DNA of 38,403 bases from a virus. Positions within the stretch are counted from its first letter, which is position 1. Each line of letters opens with the position of its first letter. The notes below the pieces were generated by a model. The model had not been told where the DNA came from. It ran no database searches and worked only from the letters and a program-made list of their open reading frames with translations. The position numbers were made by a program, and so were the translations under genes. This document shows, piece after piece, positions 6,270 to 15,040 of the stretch. The DNA lies in IMG/VR virus record IMGVR_UViG_3300010208_000017, positions 1 through 38,403 of that record, one strand, 5' to 3'.

Positions 6270-8167
6270 TAAAACTCCTCATCATCTAAATATGAGTTAG
6301 AAGCTCTTGCCATACCATTTGCAATACCTTTCTCAACTTCTACTGTTGAAGTTGGATTATTAATTTCTATTTTTGAAATATTTACATTTTGAGACATATT
6401 TCTATTTCTTCTATCTCTTCTACTTAGAAGCTTTTTACTTTCTTGAGCTACTATTTTTGTTGGTGTTTTTGGATTTATTACTGACTTTTCATCTCCAAAA
6501 CCAAAAAAACTAATAATTGATTTCCCAATTTTAGATGTAAGTTCTATTACTCTTGATATTGTCCAAACTGCCATTTCAATTGGTCTTAGAATAACTTTAA
6601 ATACTGTTCCTATTATCTCACCTATTCTTTTTCCAGTTGAGCCTATCTCTTCTAGTGAAGTGGTAGTTTCTTTTGAAACATTAAACAATGATAAAATTCC
6701 ATCATAGGCTTTACCTACAACTGAAAAAAAATCAGAAAAAGAACTAATCACAGGAGTAAAACCAGCTTTTAATCCTTCAAAAAAGCCACCAAAAAAAGTT
6801 TTTATTGGAGTCCAATGCTCGATGATTTTAGGTGCAAGAAAAGCTAAGGCTAAGGCAGCTACTCCAACTGGAACAAATGCCAATCCTAATGCTTTTATTC
6901 CAACTGTTGCAAGAGGAACAGCCTTTGCAATAAGTCCAAAAGTCATAAGAAGTCCACCACCTACAACTAAAGCAGTTCCACCAATAGCAACCCACTTTAC
7001 AATACTTGCCGAAAGTTCTTCATTCTCAGTCATCCAGGTTCTAGCTTTCATAGCTATATCACCAATTTTAGATGTTATTTTCGTAATCATAGGGTTTAAT
7101 TGTTTCCCTATAGTAGAAGTTAGATTTACAAGCCTATTTGTCATAAGCTCTACACCATAACCTTTATTCATAGACTTAGCCATTTTTTCAGTTACCTGTA
7201 TACCTTTATCCATATTAGTTCTTAAATTTCTTTGAGCTTCTGATAACTCATCAGTTTTAGTTATAAGACCTGCTATTAATTTTGTAGCTTCATCAGAACC
7301 AAATGCTTCTTTTAATAAATCTTTTGTTTCAACACTTTCTAAATCTTCATATTTATTTCTAATCTTTTCTAAAATATCTACAATTGGAAGCATTTTTCCA
7401 TGTGAATCAGTAAATTTAAGACCTAGTTTTTCTTGTGCACTTCCAACTCCAGTTAAAAAGGCTCTATAACCAGTTCCTGCTTCAGATGCACTATTGAAAA
7501 TAGATTTTCCTACACCTACAATAGCAAGCTCTTCCTCTAAACTCACTCCCATAGATTTAGCAGCAGCTCCAATATTTGAAAGTCCTAGTGCTAAGTCAGC
7601 TCCATCCGTTCTAAAAGCTTGTACTGAGGTTGAAATAGCTGCAGAAAACTTCTCTCCAAAATCAAAGTCATTTTTGAAATCTTTTCCAAATATTCCATAT
7701 CCCAAAGCAAAAAGCTTACTCATCTCTTGTCCTGTTGCTTTAGTAGCTTGTGCGGTCATAGATGATAAAGCTGTCATTTTTGCAACCCCTGTGTCAGAAA
7801 GTGAAGAGATACCAGATTTGATATCATATGCAGAGTTTAAAAATTCAGGAGCTGATACTCTTGCAAATTGATTAGTAAACTTTTTTGCTTCTTCAGTAAT
7901 AGATGCAATTCCTTTTGCACCTATTCCTAAAGACTCAAGTTCACCCTCTTTTTTTGCTATATCAGTAAAATCAGTGTAAAAACTTTTCATAGGAGCTAGA
8001 ATAGCAGTACCAACTGCAGCACCTGCAGCTCCAATTTTTAACATAGAAGTTCCTACTTGTTTTATCTTAGCATCAAATTTAGTAAGAGATTTATTTGCAG
8101 TAGATATTTTAGGACTTAAAAGATCTTTTCCTTTTAGTAAAACCCCTACATTCAATACACTATTCAT
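6269..8167 (-). CDS. T: tail tape measure protein (P2 gpT-like)
   Basis: The 632-aa product has tape measure hallmarks: a helical N-terminus, the TP901-type core (SAGTGYR-like SASEAGTGYRAFLTG at about 228-242), long Ala/Gly-rich helices and a hydrophobic stretch at about 390-450 (VAIGGTALVVGGGLLMTFG). It is the longest gene of the tail module and follows the tail assembly chaperone pair, the standard order. It sets tail length and is probably ejected into the envelope. Its C-terminus (RRDRRNRNMSQNVNIS onward) is polar. Confidence 0.92.
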   Translation of the reverse strand: MNSVLNVGVLLKGKDLLSPKISTANKSLTKFDAKIKQVGTSMLKIGAAGAAVGTAILAPMKSFYTDFTDIAKKEGELESLGIGAKGIASITEEAKKFTNQFARVSAPEFLNSAYDIKSGISSLSDTGVAKMTALSSMTAQATKATGQEMSKLFALGYGIFGKDFKNDFDFGEKFSAAISTSVQAFRTDGADLALGLSNIGAAAKSMGVSLEEELAIVGVGKSIFNSASEAGTGYRAFLTGVGSAQEKLGLKFTDSHGKMLPIVDILEKIRNKYEDLESVETKDLLKEAFGSDEATKLIAGLITKTDELSEAQRNLRTNMDKGIQVTEKMAKSMNKGYGVELMTNRLVNLTSTIGKQLNPMITKITSKIGDIAMKARTWMTENEELSASIVKWVAIGGTALVVGGGLLMTFGLIAKAVPLATVGIKALGLAFVPVGVAALALAFLAPKIIEHWTPIKTFFGGFFEGLKAGFTPVISSFSDFFSVVGKAYDGILSLFNVSKETTTSLEEIGSTGKRIGEIIGTVFKVILRPIEMAVWTISRVIELTSKIGKSIISFFGFGDEKSVINPKTPTKIVAQESKKLLSRRDRRNRNMSQNVNISKIEINNPTSTVEVEKGIANGMARASNSYLDDEEF

Positions 8168-8175
8168 AACTTCTC

Positions 8176-8525
8176 CTATTTGCTTTCACTTGCATCTTCT
8201 GCTTCTTTTACAAAAAAAACAAAATCATCTAAATCCATACTTAACATCTCTTCAAATCCAAACCCATGAACTTGAGCTACTAAACTTATAGCTTTAAGGC
8301 ACTCTTCCCACTCTATAACTACAAAAGTTTTTCTCTTAGAACCTCATAGTCTTTCCAGTCTAACTCATCAAGTTCTTCAGGAGTTATTTCACAAAGATTT
8401 CCAATAAGAGCAAATTCTCTTTCAATATCACTGTTGATATCTTTTACATTTTTCATATCTTTTACTTTTGGTTTTCTACCTTCAATTTCTTTTCCACTTG
8501 GAAGAATAATCTTAATTTTTGCCAT
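8176..8525 (-). CDS. E-E' tail assembly chaperone fusion by -1 frameshift (116 aa predicted)
   Basis: Between gene E and gene T the -1 frame is open from within the end of E to a TAG at 8178-8176, directly before the T ribosome site, and has no usable start codon in its first part. Slipping one base back on the AAAAA run at 8332-8328 (P-site AAA, residue 66 of E) gives 66 residues of E plus 50 more (TFVVIEWEECLKAI to AEDASESK). The extension contains HGFGFEEMLSMDLDDF, which fits E'-type chaperone tails. Such programmed frameshifts are conserved between the tube and tape genes of long-tailed phages. The exact slip site is inferred. Confidence 0.65.
8319..8525 (-). CDS. E: P2 gpE-like tail assembly chaperone, 68 aa
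   Basis: The protein begins MAKIKIILPSGKEIEGRKPK and has a helical acidic second half (ITPEELDELDWKDYEVL). Length and position between the tube gene and the tape measure gene match P2 E. It has a good ribosome site and a 9-bp gap to FII. Its 3' end overlaps the -1 frame extension described separately. Confidence 0.8.
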   Translation of the reverse strand: MAKIKIILPSGKEIEGRKPKVKDMKNVKDINSDIEREFALIGNLCEITPEELDELDWKDYEVLREKLL

Positions 8526-8534
8526 AATATTTCC

Positions 8535-9035
8535 TTATTGAATGTTTGATCTAAGTTCTGCTAAGTAATCTACACCATAGATCTTAGCAATCATATTATC
8601 TGCATCTAGTTGTACTAGCTGCTCACCATTTACTTCAAACTCAAAAAACTTCACTTTTATTTCAAGTGTTTGTTTTACAGCTTCTTTTGCTTTTAAGTTC
8701 CCAAACTCAATATCAAAATCACCTTTGATAGTAGCAACTGCAGGAACAGCAGCAGAACCTTTTTTAATAGAACCTTTTATTACAAAATATGCTTCTTTTT
8801 GTTTTGTAGCTTGTTCCATAATAGAAGTTGAATACTGATTTACAGTAATCTTTGCTTCCATCTTTTCTAAAGTTCCAACTAAAACTTCTTTTTCAAAACC
8901 ACCTGCTGAGATATCTTCTCTAGTAAATGCTATCTTAGGAAGTTCAACTTCATCAGATACACCTAAGTGACCGATACCACCTGCAAAAACATTTATATCC
9001 TGAACAAACTCAGGAACTTGTACACCTGTTGCCAT
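8535..9035 (-). CDS. FII: major tail tube protein (P2 FII-like)
   Basis: The 166-aa product matches contractile tail tube proteins: VQDINVFAGGIGHLGVSDEV at the N-terminus, beta-barrel strands through AYFVIKGSIKKG, and a C-terminal IYGVDYLAELRSNI tail. Length is usual for the family. It directly follows the sheath gene with a three-base gap. Confidence 0.92.
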   Translation of the reverse strand: MATGVQVPEFVQDINVFAGGIGHLGVSDEVELPKIAFTREDISAGGFEKEVLVGTLEKMEAKITVNQYSTSIMEQATKQKEAYFVIKGSIKKGSAAVPAVATIKGDFDIEFGNLKAKEAVKQTLEIKVKFFEFEVNGEQLVQLDADNMIAKIYGVDYLAELRSNIQ

Positions 9036-9038
9036 TTA

Positions 9039-10163
9039 TTATTCTCCTTGATTTAAAAAGTTAATTAGAACTTCACTATATGCATCCGTATAAACTAGCT
9101 CAATATTAAGTTCTCTAATAGATGGCATATCTTGAAATTTAACAGTTAAATAAAACTTACCTGCAGTAACCGTTGCTTTTGTATTCTTTTTAGGATCAAA
9201 ATAAACTTCAAATCCAATTACTACACCATTTCCTACAAGTTCATTCATAAACTCAGTGATAGTTTTTTTAACCTCAAGTAGTTGATCTGCTTCTCTATCT
9301 AAAGCCCAAAGTGAAGCTTTAACTATTGCATCCATACATCTATAAAAAGTTCTTACTCTGTCTAGAGCTTGCCAAATAGGATCTATATCTCTAGTTTCAA
9401 ATCCATAAGTTCTCCAACCTTGATTTTTAAGAACCATACAAATACCTTCTTGTCTAAGCCTTCTAGCTTCACAATCAGCTCCTTGAATAAATTCTATTTC
9501 TCTATCAGTACCAGCAGCTCCTTCAACAACTCTATTTGAATGAGATTTTGCCCAACCAAAAGGTTCATAATCATATCTTGCAACAACTCCAGCTATACAA
9601 GAAGAGTTTGGAACCATGATTCCATTTAGCTTCGTTCTTCCTGTTGAATGAAGAGTAAATCTTGATGCAAAGTTTTCTACATAGGCTTTGGTACCTGCTT
9701 CATCACTTGAAAAATCATCAATAATAGCAGTCATCCAATATTTAGAAGCCATTGCTGAAAGTTTTGTTCCAATATCTAGATCAGCTGAAAACTCAGGAGC
9801 TATAAGTAATCCAAGGATTGGACTTATACCTGTTTGAGAATCAACACTAGATAAAGTATCAAGAGCATTTAAAACAGCAGTTTCTTTTGATACATCATCT
9901 AAGGCATCATCAACTAAAATAGCTACAATAGGACAATTAACCCCTTGCATATAAATACCTGTAAGAGCAGCTTTTAAAGTACCTTCAGTAATATTTGTAT
10001 CAGATACATATGTTAAACCATCTTCAGCATTGTTAAATTTGTGAAAACCAAAATCCCCTGCATTTGCCGAAGCCACTATTACAATAGCAGTTGAAGACTC
10101 AACTGTTACAGGTCTAGCTGCTTCAACACTAAAACTTCCATTTATTCCATAGTTTAAATCCAT
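9039..10163 (-). CDS. FI: contractile tail sheath protein (P2 FI-like)
   Basis: The 374-aa product shows the sheath pattern: a variable N-terminal domain (ATTAIVIVASANAG-like SSTAIVIVASANAGD at 22-36), the core DDFSSDEAGTKAYVENFASRF, an SNRVVEG motif, YGFETRDIDPIWQALDRVR at about 253-271, and the C-terminal KFQDMPSIRELNIELVYTD handshake strand. With tube and tape it establishes a myovirus-type contractile tail. Confidence 0.93.
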   Translation of the reverse strand: MDLNYGINGSFSVEAARPVTVESSTAIVIVASANAGDFGFHKFNNAEDGLTYVSDTNITEGTLKAALTGIYMQGVNCPIVAILVDDALDDVSKETAVLNALDTLSSVDSQTGISPILGLLIAPEFSADLDIGTKLSAMASKYWMTAIIDDFSSDEAGTKAYVENFASRFTLHSTGRTKLNGIMVPNSSCIAGVVARYDYEPFGWAKSHSNRVVEGAAGTDREIEFIQGADCEARRLRQEGICMVLKNQGWRTYGFETRDIDPIWQALDRVRTFYRCMDAIVKASLWALDREADQLLEVKKTITEFMNELVGNGVVIGFEVYFDPKKNTKATVTAGKFYLTVKFQDMPSIRELNIELVYTDAYSEVLINFLNQGE

Positions 10164-10172
10164 AAAATCTCC

Positions 10173-10412
10173 TTATTTTTTGATTTTTAATATCTCTTCA
10201 GCAAATTTAACATCTGCTTCAAAGGAACTCTTGCAATGATCTAATTGCCAAAAGAAAAGACAATTTATATAAATATATGCATGTCTCCACCCTTTTTTGT
10301 TTCTATTTATATAACACCTAGCACTTATTGTCATATCATGGTGTCCAAAAAGTAAAAAAAGATTTAATGTTTGACTAATCCAAGCAAATATACTTAAAAC
10401 CCATTTTTTCAC
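10173..10412 (-). CDS. small conserved phage protein of unknown function, 79 aa
   Basis: The start is GTG at 10412, two bases from the stop of the upstream gene. The N-terminus is hydrophobic (KKWVLSIFAWISQTLNLFLLF), followed by FGHHDMTISARCY, a Trp/Arg segment and LFFWQLDHCKSSFEADVKFA. Short phage proteins with the FGHxDxTxSAR and FFWQxDHC features are familiar to me from other prophages, but I know no assigned function. It lies between fibre assembly and sheath genes. Confidence 0.7.
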   Translation of the reverse strand: MKKWVLSIFAWISQTLNLFLLFGHHDMTISARCYINRNKKGWRHAYIYINCLFFWQLDHCKSSFEADVKFAEEILKIKK

Positions 10413-10413
10413 A

Positions 10414-11028
10414 TCACACCTCTTCCCAAACTATTGCTTCAACTGCTTCTTTAGTGGTTGCATTTTCAATTTGTACTTTTAAAGTATTTGCTTGAAGAAG
10501 CAACTCTTCTTTTCTTTTTTTACCGTCAGAAAAAACAGTTTTAAGCTGCTCTATCGTATGAGCTTTCCAAGACCAAGTGGTTATTTCTTTATCATCGATT
10601 ATCTCTACTATTCCACATTTAAAAGAAGCGTCAGTTCCATCTAAAACCACCCCAATAAGATTTAACTGATCTGTTTCTTCAGATTGATAAATATGTTCAC
10701 TTCCTAAAGCACTTGATGGGAAGCCTGAAACAATTGCACTTTTACAAGAACTGTTTATTTTTAATGTTTGTTTGTCTTTTAATTCTCTTAATGTGTAAAC
10801 TGGATTTTTTAAAAGATCTGCTTTTTCTTCAAACTCATCTAAAGCATATTGATATTTAGTAAGTTCAACTCTTTCCATATTAGGTTCTTCTATACAATAA
10901 TCTCTTCCTGAATGAAATTGAACTGCTGTAAGATTTGCTGGAAGTGTTGTATCTATTTGTATTTCTACACCATTTACTATTGCTGTATCTTTAATTAGTG
11001 TTAGTGATGTTACATCTTTAAATTCCAT
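10414..11028 (-). CDS. tail fibre assembly-like protein (DUF4376-type)
   Basis: The C-terminal half of this 204-aa protein fits DUF4376: LRELKDKQTLKINSSCKSAI, then VSGFPSSALGSEHIYQSEE and TDQLNLIGVV. The N-terminal half (residues 1-75) contains a fibre-assembly-like FHSGRDYCIEE segment. Such proteins sit immediately after fibre genes and act as chaperones or fibre tip partners. Here it follows the collar fibre and a small gene in the same operon, at the position of P2 gene G. Confidence 0.7.
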   Translation of the reverse strand: MEFKDVTSLTLIKDTAIVNGVEIQIDTTLPANLTAVQFHSGRDYCIEEPNMERVELTKYQYALDEFEEKADLLKNPVYTLRELKDKQTLKINSSCKSAIVSGFPSSALGSEHIYQSEETDQLNLIGVVLDGTDASFKCGIVEIIDDKEITTWSWKAHTIEQLKTVFSDGKKRKEELLLQANTLKVQIENATTKEAVEAIVWEEV

Positions 11029-11238
11029 TTATCTACTCTCCTTTTCTATATCTTTTTTTTGTTTTAGAATGAAATCCTGACCTAATATCAAAGTACACTC
11101 AGACCATTTTGGTAGTGAGATTATTTTATCATCGAAATAAACATCCATTCTGTCGCTGTTGACATCATAATTGTGCCCAATTGCATTTTTTAGAGTCTTA
11201 TAAAAAAAATTTCTCTTGTATTTAAATTTATATGTCAT
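11029..11238 (-). CDS. hypothetical protein, 69 aa
   Basis: A basic, aromatic-rich short protein (MTYKFKYKRNFFYKTLKNAI, later SLPKWSECTLILG). It is packed with no gap between the collar fibre gene (upstream) and the DUF4376 gene (downstream), so translation is probably coupled. No family was recognised. Position suggests a small fibre accessory or chaperone. Confidence 0.6.
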   Translation of the reverse strand: MTYKFKYKRNFFYKTLKNAIGHNYDVNSDRMDVYFDDKIISLPKWSECTLILGQDFILKQKKDIEKESR

Positions 11239-12333
11239 TTAAGCAACCTTCATTATGTATTGAACATCTACATATTTTGGAATATGTTGTTTTGCAACCC
11301 CATTACCCACATTCCCAGAATTTCCAGTATGAGTAGCAACAGTGATATTATGAGAGTGCCCAGCATGAGTTGATGTTGTTACACTTGCAGTATTTACAGT
11401 TACTGTATGAGAGTGAGCTCCTGCACTATCACTTACATCGGTATATGTAGTTGCATCATAAATACTTCTTTGTGCAACTGTTCCACTTGGGGCACTCCAT
11501 CCACCACCTTCACCTAATGGAATACCATGAGCATGGTTCCCCATTGTACTAGAACTAGCAGAGTGGTTATGATTTGCACTATGTGAGTGAGCTCCTGCAC
11601 TGTCTGAACTTGCACTATGTGAGTGATTTATTGAGTGGCTATGAGCTGGTAGATTATCAGTTGATAATGTAAATGTATCTGAACCACCAGTATTACCTGC
11701 ACTTATTGAACCTCTTAAAAACCTTCCATTTGTTAGATCAGGTAAATCTCCACTTACTAAACTACCATTTGGAATTGTGCTTCCATCACAATACATCCAA
11801 CCATTCTCATCTACAACTCCACTATTAGGGACTGTGTATGTTCCATCTAAACTTGAATATATAGCTTTTATTTCACCTAAAAAAGATACATTCTTTAAAT
11901 CTTCCAATGTTGCATATATTGCTGTTTCATCAGTTGTAAAAGTAATATTTTCAGTATTTGTTGATGTAGTAGATACTTTTATATGAACTGATTTAGAAGC
12001 TCCTTCATTTTGATCTACTTTATAAGTAATTGGTACTGTACCTATCATAATACAATCACCATCTATATCAAACAAAGCTATTTCTTTTATATAAAATCCA
12101 CCAACTTCAGATGGAATAATACAGTCAAAAATAGTTGTACCATTTCTTGTATCTACATTATTTATATCAGCTCTATGCTCTTCGGTAATAAGTCCAGTCA
12201 TAGTTGGCTGTAAATCAGTAATCACACCAGAACCTACTGCATATTGTTTAATCTCTATATAATCATTGTTTAGTTCTGCATTTTGTTTTTTACTTAAACC
12301 AACATTTGTAAATATTAATCTATATGTACTCAT
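11239..12333 (-). CDS. tail collar fibre protein (P2 gpH-like N-terminus, His-rich shaft)
   Basis: Residues 1-150 match the DUF3751 tail-collar fibre domain that attaches to baseplate gpI/J (YRLIFTNVGLSKKQNAEL, YAVGSGV, GGFYIKEIALFD). Residues 178-206 form a collar-domain signature (GWMYCDGSTIPNG, LPDLTNGRFLRG). Residues 230-330 are a repetitive region of HSH/HNH/HAHG and SDSAGAHSH units, as in T4 gp12-type fibres where His pairs bind metal at the trimer axis. The C-terminus (IPKYVDVQYIMKV) is the usual end of this domain. It is a likely receptor-binding fibre at 364 aa. Confidence 0.88.
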   Translation of the reverse strand: MSTYRLIFTNVGLSKKQNAELNNDYIEIKQYAVGSGVITDLQPTMTGLITEEHRADINNVDTRNGTTIFDCIIPSEVGGFYIKEIALFDIDGDCIMIGTVPITYKVDQNEGASKSVHIKVSTTSTNTENITFTTDETAIYATLEDLKNVSFLGEIKAIYSSLDGTYTVPNSGVVDENGWMYCDGSTIPNGSLVSGDLPDLTNGRFLRGSISAGNTGGSDTFTLSTDNLPAHSHSINHSHSASSDSAGAHSHSANHNHSASSSTMGNHAHGIPLGEGGGWSAPSGTVAQRSIYDATTYTDVSDSAGAHSHTVTVNTASVTTSTHAGHSHNITVATHTGNSGNVGNGVAKQHIPKYVDVQYIMKVA

Positions 12334-12878
12334 CCAACTAACTCCAATTCAATTATTTCAGCACCATGTGTGCTACTTCCTAGATAAATATTTGCAGCAT
12401 CAATTGAAGCTGTTACATTTATACTGTCTAATACACTTCTTACATTTTTATAAATATTTACATATTTCTCTAATGTCTCAAGGTCATTTGCTGAATATGC
12501 AATACCTATTGATTCAATATCTATTTTAAAATGATAGGGTTCACCTTCATATTCAAACCATTCAATAACAGTTGCAGTGATATTTAATTGTTGAAAAACA
12601 TATTCAACAGCATACTTAGTGCCTTTTTTTCTTTTTAATTCTTTTACAGCACTAATAAGATTTCTTTTTTCTTGAGTACTTAATTCATCTCCCCAAAAAT
12701 CAACTGCAGTTTCATACCCTAAAAATGGAAGAAACTTTTCATCACACTCTTGAGGGTTTAACATTCTTTTTAAAGGTTCACACTCTATTCTTAAGTTTTC
12801 AAAAAGAGTTGCAGAAAGTTCATCTAGAGCATGAAGCTCTTTAGATTCATGCTGTGGCAGTAGTGATTGAAATGCCAT
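12330..12878 (-). CDS. I: baseplate protein I (P2 gpI-like)
   Basis: The 182-aa product has the tail protein I features: SLLPQHESKELHALDELSA at the N-terminus, LPFLGYETAVDFW at about 49-61, and KRKKGTKYAVEYVFQQL. It connects the baseplate wedge to the fibre. The start overlaps the end of gene J by 32 bp, and its stop overlaps the fibre start by four bases. Confidence 0.9.
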   Translation of the reverse strand: MAFQSLLPQHESKELHALDELSATLFENLRIECEPLKRMLNPQECDEKFLPFLGYETAVDFWGDELSTQEKRNLISAVKELKRKKGTKYAVEYVFQQLNITATVIEWFEYEGEPYHFKIDIESIGIAYSANDLETLEKYVNIYKNVRSVLDSINVTASIDAANIYLGSSTHGAEIIELELVG

Positions 12879-13953
12879 TGCATATCCCTATTTCATTTTC
12901 TATAGGTTCAATATTTGCTATAGGAGAAGTTATTACAACCTCTTTTACACCTTCCACTTTTAGAAAATTGTTTATCTCACTTAAAGTTACTTTCTCCCCT
13001 ATTTTTCTAATAGTTTTAAGTCCATTTTCAAGTGCTTTTTGAGCTGCTATTTGAATAGCTGCTGTCTCTTCATTTTCATTTATATATAAAGTTGCAACAA
13101 CATCAAAAGTTACTTGTGTTGCTTCTATTGCTGTAACGGTATCTGTTAGAGGTCTTTGTTTATCAATATTTACAGTTTCTAAGATTCTTGTATTCATTAG
13201 AGCATCTGCACTTTCAGAAAAATAATAGATTTTTACCTCTGCTTGATCATTCCCTAAAACTTTTACATCTTCAATTCTTGAATCAGCTTTATAAGTTAAA
13301 GATTTATATGTTTCTTCAGCTCCTGCAGTTGATTTATCAGCAAATGATATTAGATATCTATCAAGCAAGCTTTCATCTGATTCTTCAGCTTTTCCATTTT
13401 TAAAAGCTCCTAAAGAAGTTGCAGTTATTACATAGGGTAGAGAGTTTGTGATATTCTCTGTTTTTACAGGGCTTTCTTCTATTTCTTGTTGTAGTTCAAC
13501 TTTTCCTATTACACTAGATTCACCAGCATTTATAGTTACATCTTCTAACAATATTGATTCATATACACCTGTATCATCTGTTAGAACTAAGCCACTTTGA
13601 ATAGTATAATCAACACCTAGAGGAACAGATATAGAAAACTCATACTCGGTATATGGATTTTCTCCTCCTATTCTTTCAACACCATTTTCAGCCACCTTAT
13701 GATCTAAATTAGAACCTGAACAAAAAGCTAAAAGTAACTGTTTAACTATTTCATTTATCTCTTCTCTAAAATAAAGTTCTCGATATGAAAAAGCTTGTAA
13801 AAGTAAGGTATATTCATCACCTTCTAAAGGCTCCCATGTTACATCTTTTTCCGTGAAAATAGTTTTTAAAATATCTATATTTGAAGATAAAATATTTTCA
13901 TAGGTTTTGTTTTGTAAAACTGTAGGTATTGGGAGTGATTTAATATTTATCAT
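12847..13953 (-). CDS. J: baseplate wedge protein J (P2 gpJ-like)
   Basis: The 368-aa product matches the baseplate J family: LLLQAFSYRELYFREEINEI near residue 67, LLAFCSGSNLDHKVAENGV, KAEESDESLLDRYLIS at about 187-202, and the C-terminal NFLKVEGVKEVVITSP. Its start overlaps the W gene stop by four bases (ATGA type). Confidence 0.93.
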   Translation of the reverse strand: MINIKSLPIPTVLQNKTYENILSSNIDILKTIFTEKDVTWEPLEGDEYTLLLQAFSYRELYFREEINEIVKQLLLAFCSGSNLDHKVAENGVERIGGENPYTEYEFSISVPLGVDYTIQSGLVLTDDTGVYESILLEDVTINAGESSVIGKVELQQEIEESPVKTENITNSLPYVITATSLGAFKNGKAEESDESLLDRYLISFADKSTAGAEETYKSLTYKADSRIEDVKVLGNDQAEVKIYYFSESADALMNTRILETVNIDKQRPLTDTVTAIEATQVTFDVVATLYINENEETAAIQIAAQKALENGLKTIRKIGEKVTLSEINNFLKVEGVKEVVITSPIANIEPIENEIGICNGISITTATA

Positions 13954-14291
13954 CTTACTTGAACCTCTACTTCACTTAATCTATTTTGTCTATCTTTTAA
14001 TTTTATTTTTAGACTTACTTTTCCCGTAACAGGATAAATATCAAAACCTACACCTACGCAGTCAACTCTAGGCTCTATTCTTTGAGTAACTTTCTTACCA
14101 TCTACAATTTTTGTATATGTTTTATTTATGGCTTCAAAGCTGTACTTAGTAGCCTTTACTCTAAACTCATCATTTGCATCTCTATCAAGTAAAGTATAAA
14201 GTAAAGAACCGTATTCAGGTCTCATCACTCTGCTACCAAGGGGAGTCATAAGGATTCTATTTATACTTTTAGCTATAGATACTGCATACAT
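13950..14291 (-). CDS. W: baseplate wedge protein W (gp25/lysozyme-like family)
   Basis: The 113-aa product has the gpW/gp25 signature: SIAKSINRILMTPLGSRVMRPEYGSLL, with the RPEYG motif at 25-29, and a C-terminal beta domain. The gp25 family nucleates wedge and sheath assembly. The gene sits between PAAR and J, as in P2-type modules. Confidence 0.92.
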   Translation of the reverse strand: MYAVSIAKSINRILMTPLGSRVMRPEYGSLLYTLLDRDANDEFRVKATKYSFEAINKTYTKIVDGKKVTQRIEPRVDCVGVGFDIYPVTGKVSLKIKLKDRQNRLSEVEVQVR

Positions 14292-14294
14292 TTT

Positions 14295-14585
14295 TTATCC
14301 TATAAATACATTATTTGAACCAGTTGCGTTAGAACTACCACAAGCTATACTATCACCTATACGTGCTGCTGGTTTTCCATTTATAAAAACAGTTTCACTT
14401 CCTGTTGCCTGTACTGAACTATGAGTTTCAGGAATAGATGGACAAGTATGTGCTGCCCATGCATCACCTACTCTATGAGCACCTCTTCCATTTATAAAGA
14501 CATTATCACTAGCTTCAATATTTGCTCTTGGTGGCCAACAACCATGTCCTGTACAAGTATCACCAAGTCTAACTGCTCCTGCCAT
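14295..14585 (-). CDS. PAAR-motif spike tip protein
   Basis: The 96-aa product is a complete PAAR domain: MAGAVRLGDTCTGHGCWPPR, NVFINGRGAHRVGD, AHTC, ETVFINGKPAARIGD and a terminal GSNNVFIG. Conserved His and Cys (H14, C16, H46, C48 region) would bind the metal at the spike tip. It shares one base with gene V upstream, so tip and spike are coupled. Confidence 0.92.
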   Translation of the reverse strand: MAGAVRLGDTCTGHGCWPPRANIEASDNVFINGRGAHRVGDAWAAHTCPSIPETHSSVQATGSETVFINGKPAARIGDSIACGSSNATGSNNVFIG

Positions 14586-15028
14586 TATTCTTTATCCTCG
14601 TTTATATAAATTCTTGAACCTCTTAAACTTATATCTCCAGTAGATATAATTTCAATATCTCCTACACAAGAAACTTCAAGAGTCGAAGATTCTGTATCAT
14701 AAGAAATAGTAGTTCCATCTTCATATTCTGTTACCTCTTTTGTATCTGAATACTCATCAGGCTCCTCACAGTGAACATTTAAGAGACCTCTTAAAATTAC
14801 TCCAACATCTGCATTACCTTTTGGGCATAAAACCATTACTTGTTCATTTGCTCTTATAGGTTCAGCTTTTCTTTTAAAAGAGTTCCCAAAAGTTTGTACA
14901 GGGAAAAAGTTAGTTTCTCTATCATCATCTACTTTAACTCTTGCTAACATTTTCCCATCACTTACTTTTGTTTGAGTGATAGTTCCAAATTGGATTAAGT
15001 TTTGAATAGCTCTTTGGGTATCTTTCAT
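14585..15028 (-). CDS. V: baseplate spike protein V (P2 gpV-like)
   Basis: The 147-aa product shows the gpV OB-fold (IQFGTITQTKVSDGKMLARVKV), the KGNADVGVILRGLLNV segment, and a C-terminal beta-helix start (SCVGDIEIISTGDISLRG) with repeating hydrophobic residues. It forms the trimeric membrane-piercing spike beneath the hub. Confidence 0.9.
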   Translation of the reverse strand: MKDTQRAIQNLIQFGTITQTKVSDGKMLARVKVDDDRETNFFPVQTFGNSFKRKAEPIRANEQVMVLCPKGNADVGVILRGLLNVHCEEPDEYSDTKEVTEYEDGTTISYDTESSTLEVSCVGDIEIISTGDISLRGSRIYINEDKE

Positions 15029-15040
15029 TTATTCATCTTT

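Noticed and set aside
6822-7871. Open frames on the plus strand opposite the tape measure gene (112 and 125 codons)
   Set aside because: They are Ala/Pro/Ser-rich shadows of a real gene, lack ribosome sites, and the antisense protein has clear tape measure features.
11410-11610. Tandem repeat as a DNA element
   Set aside because: The repeated words are explained by the His-rich protein repeats of the collar fibre.
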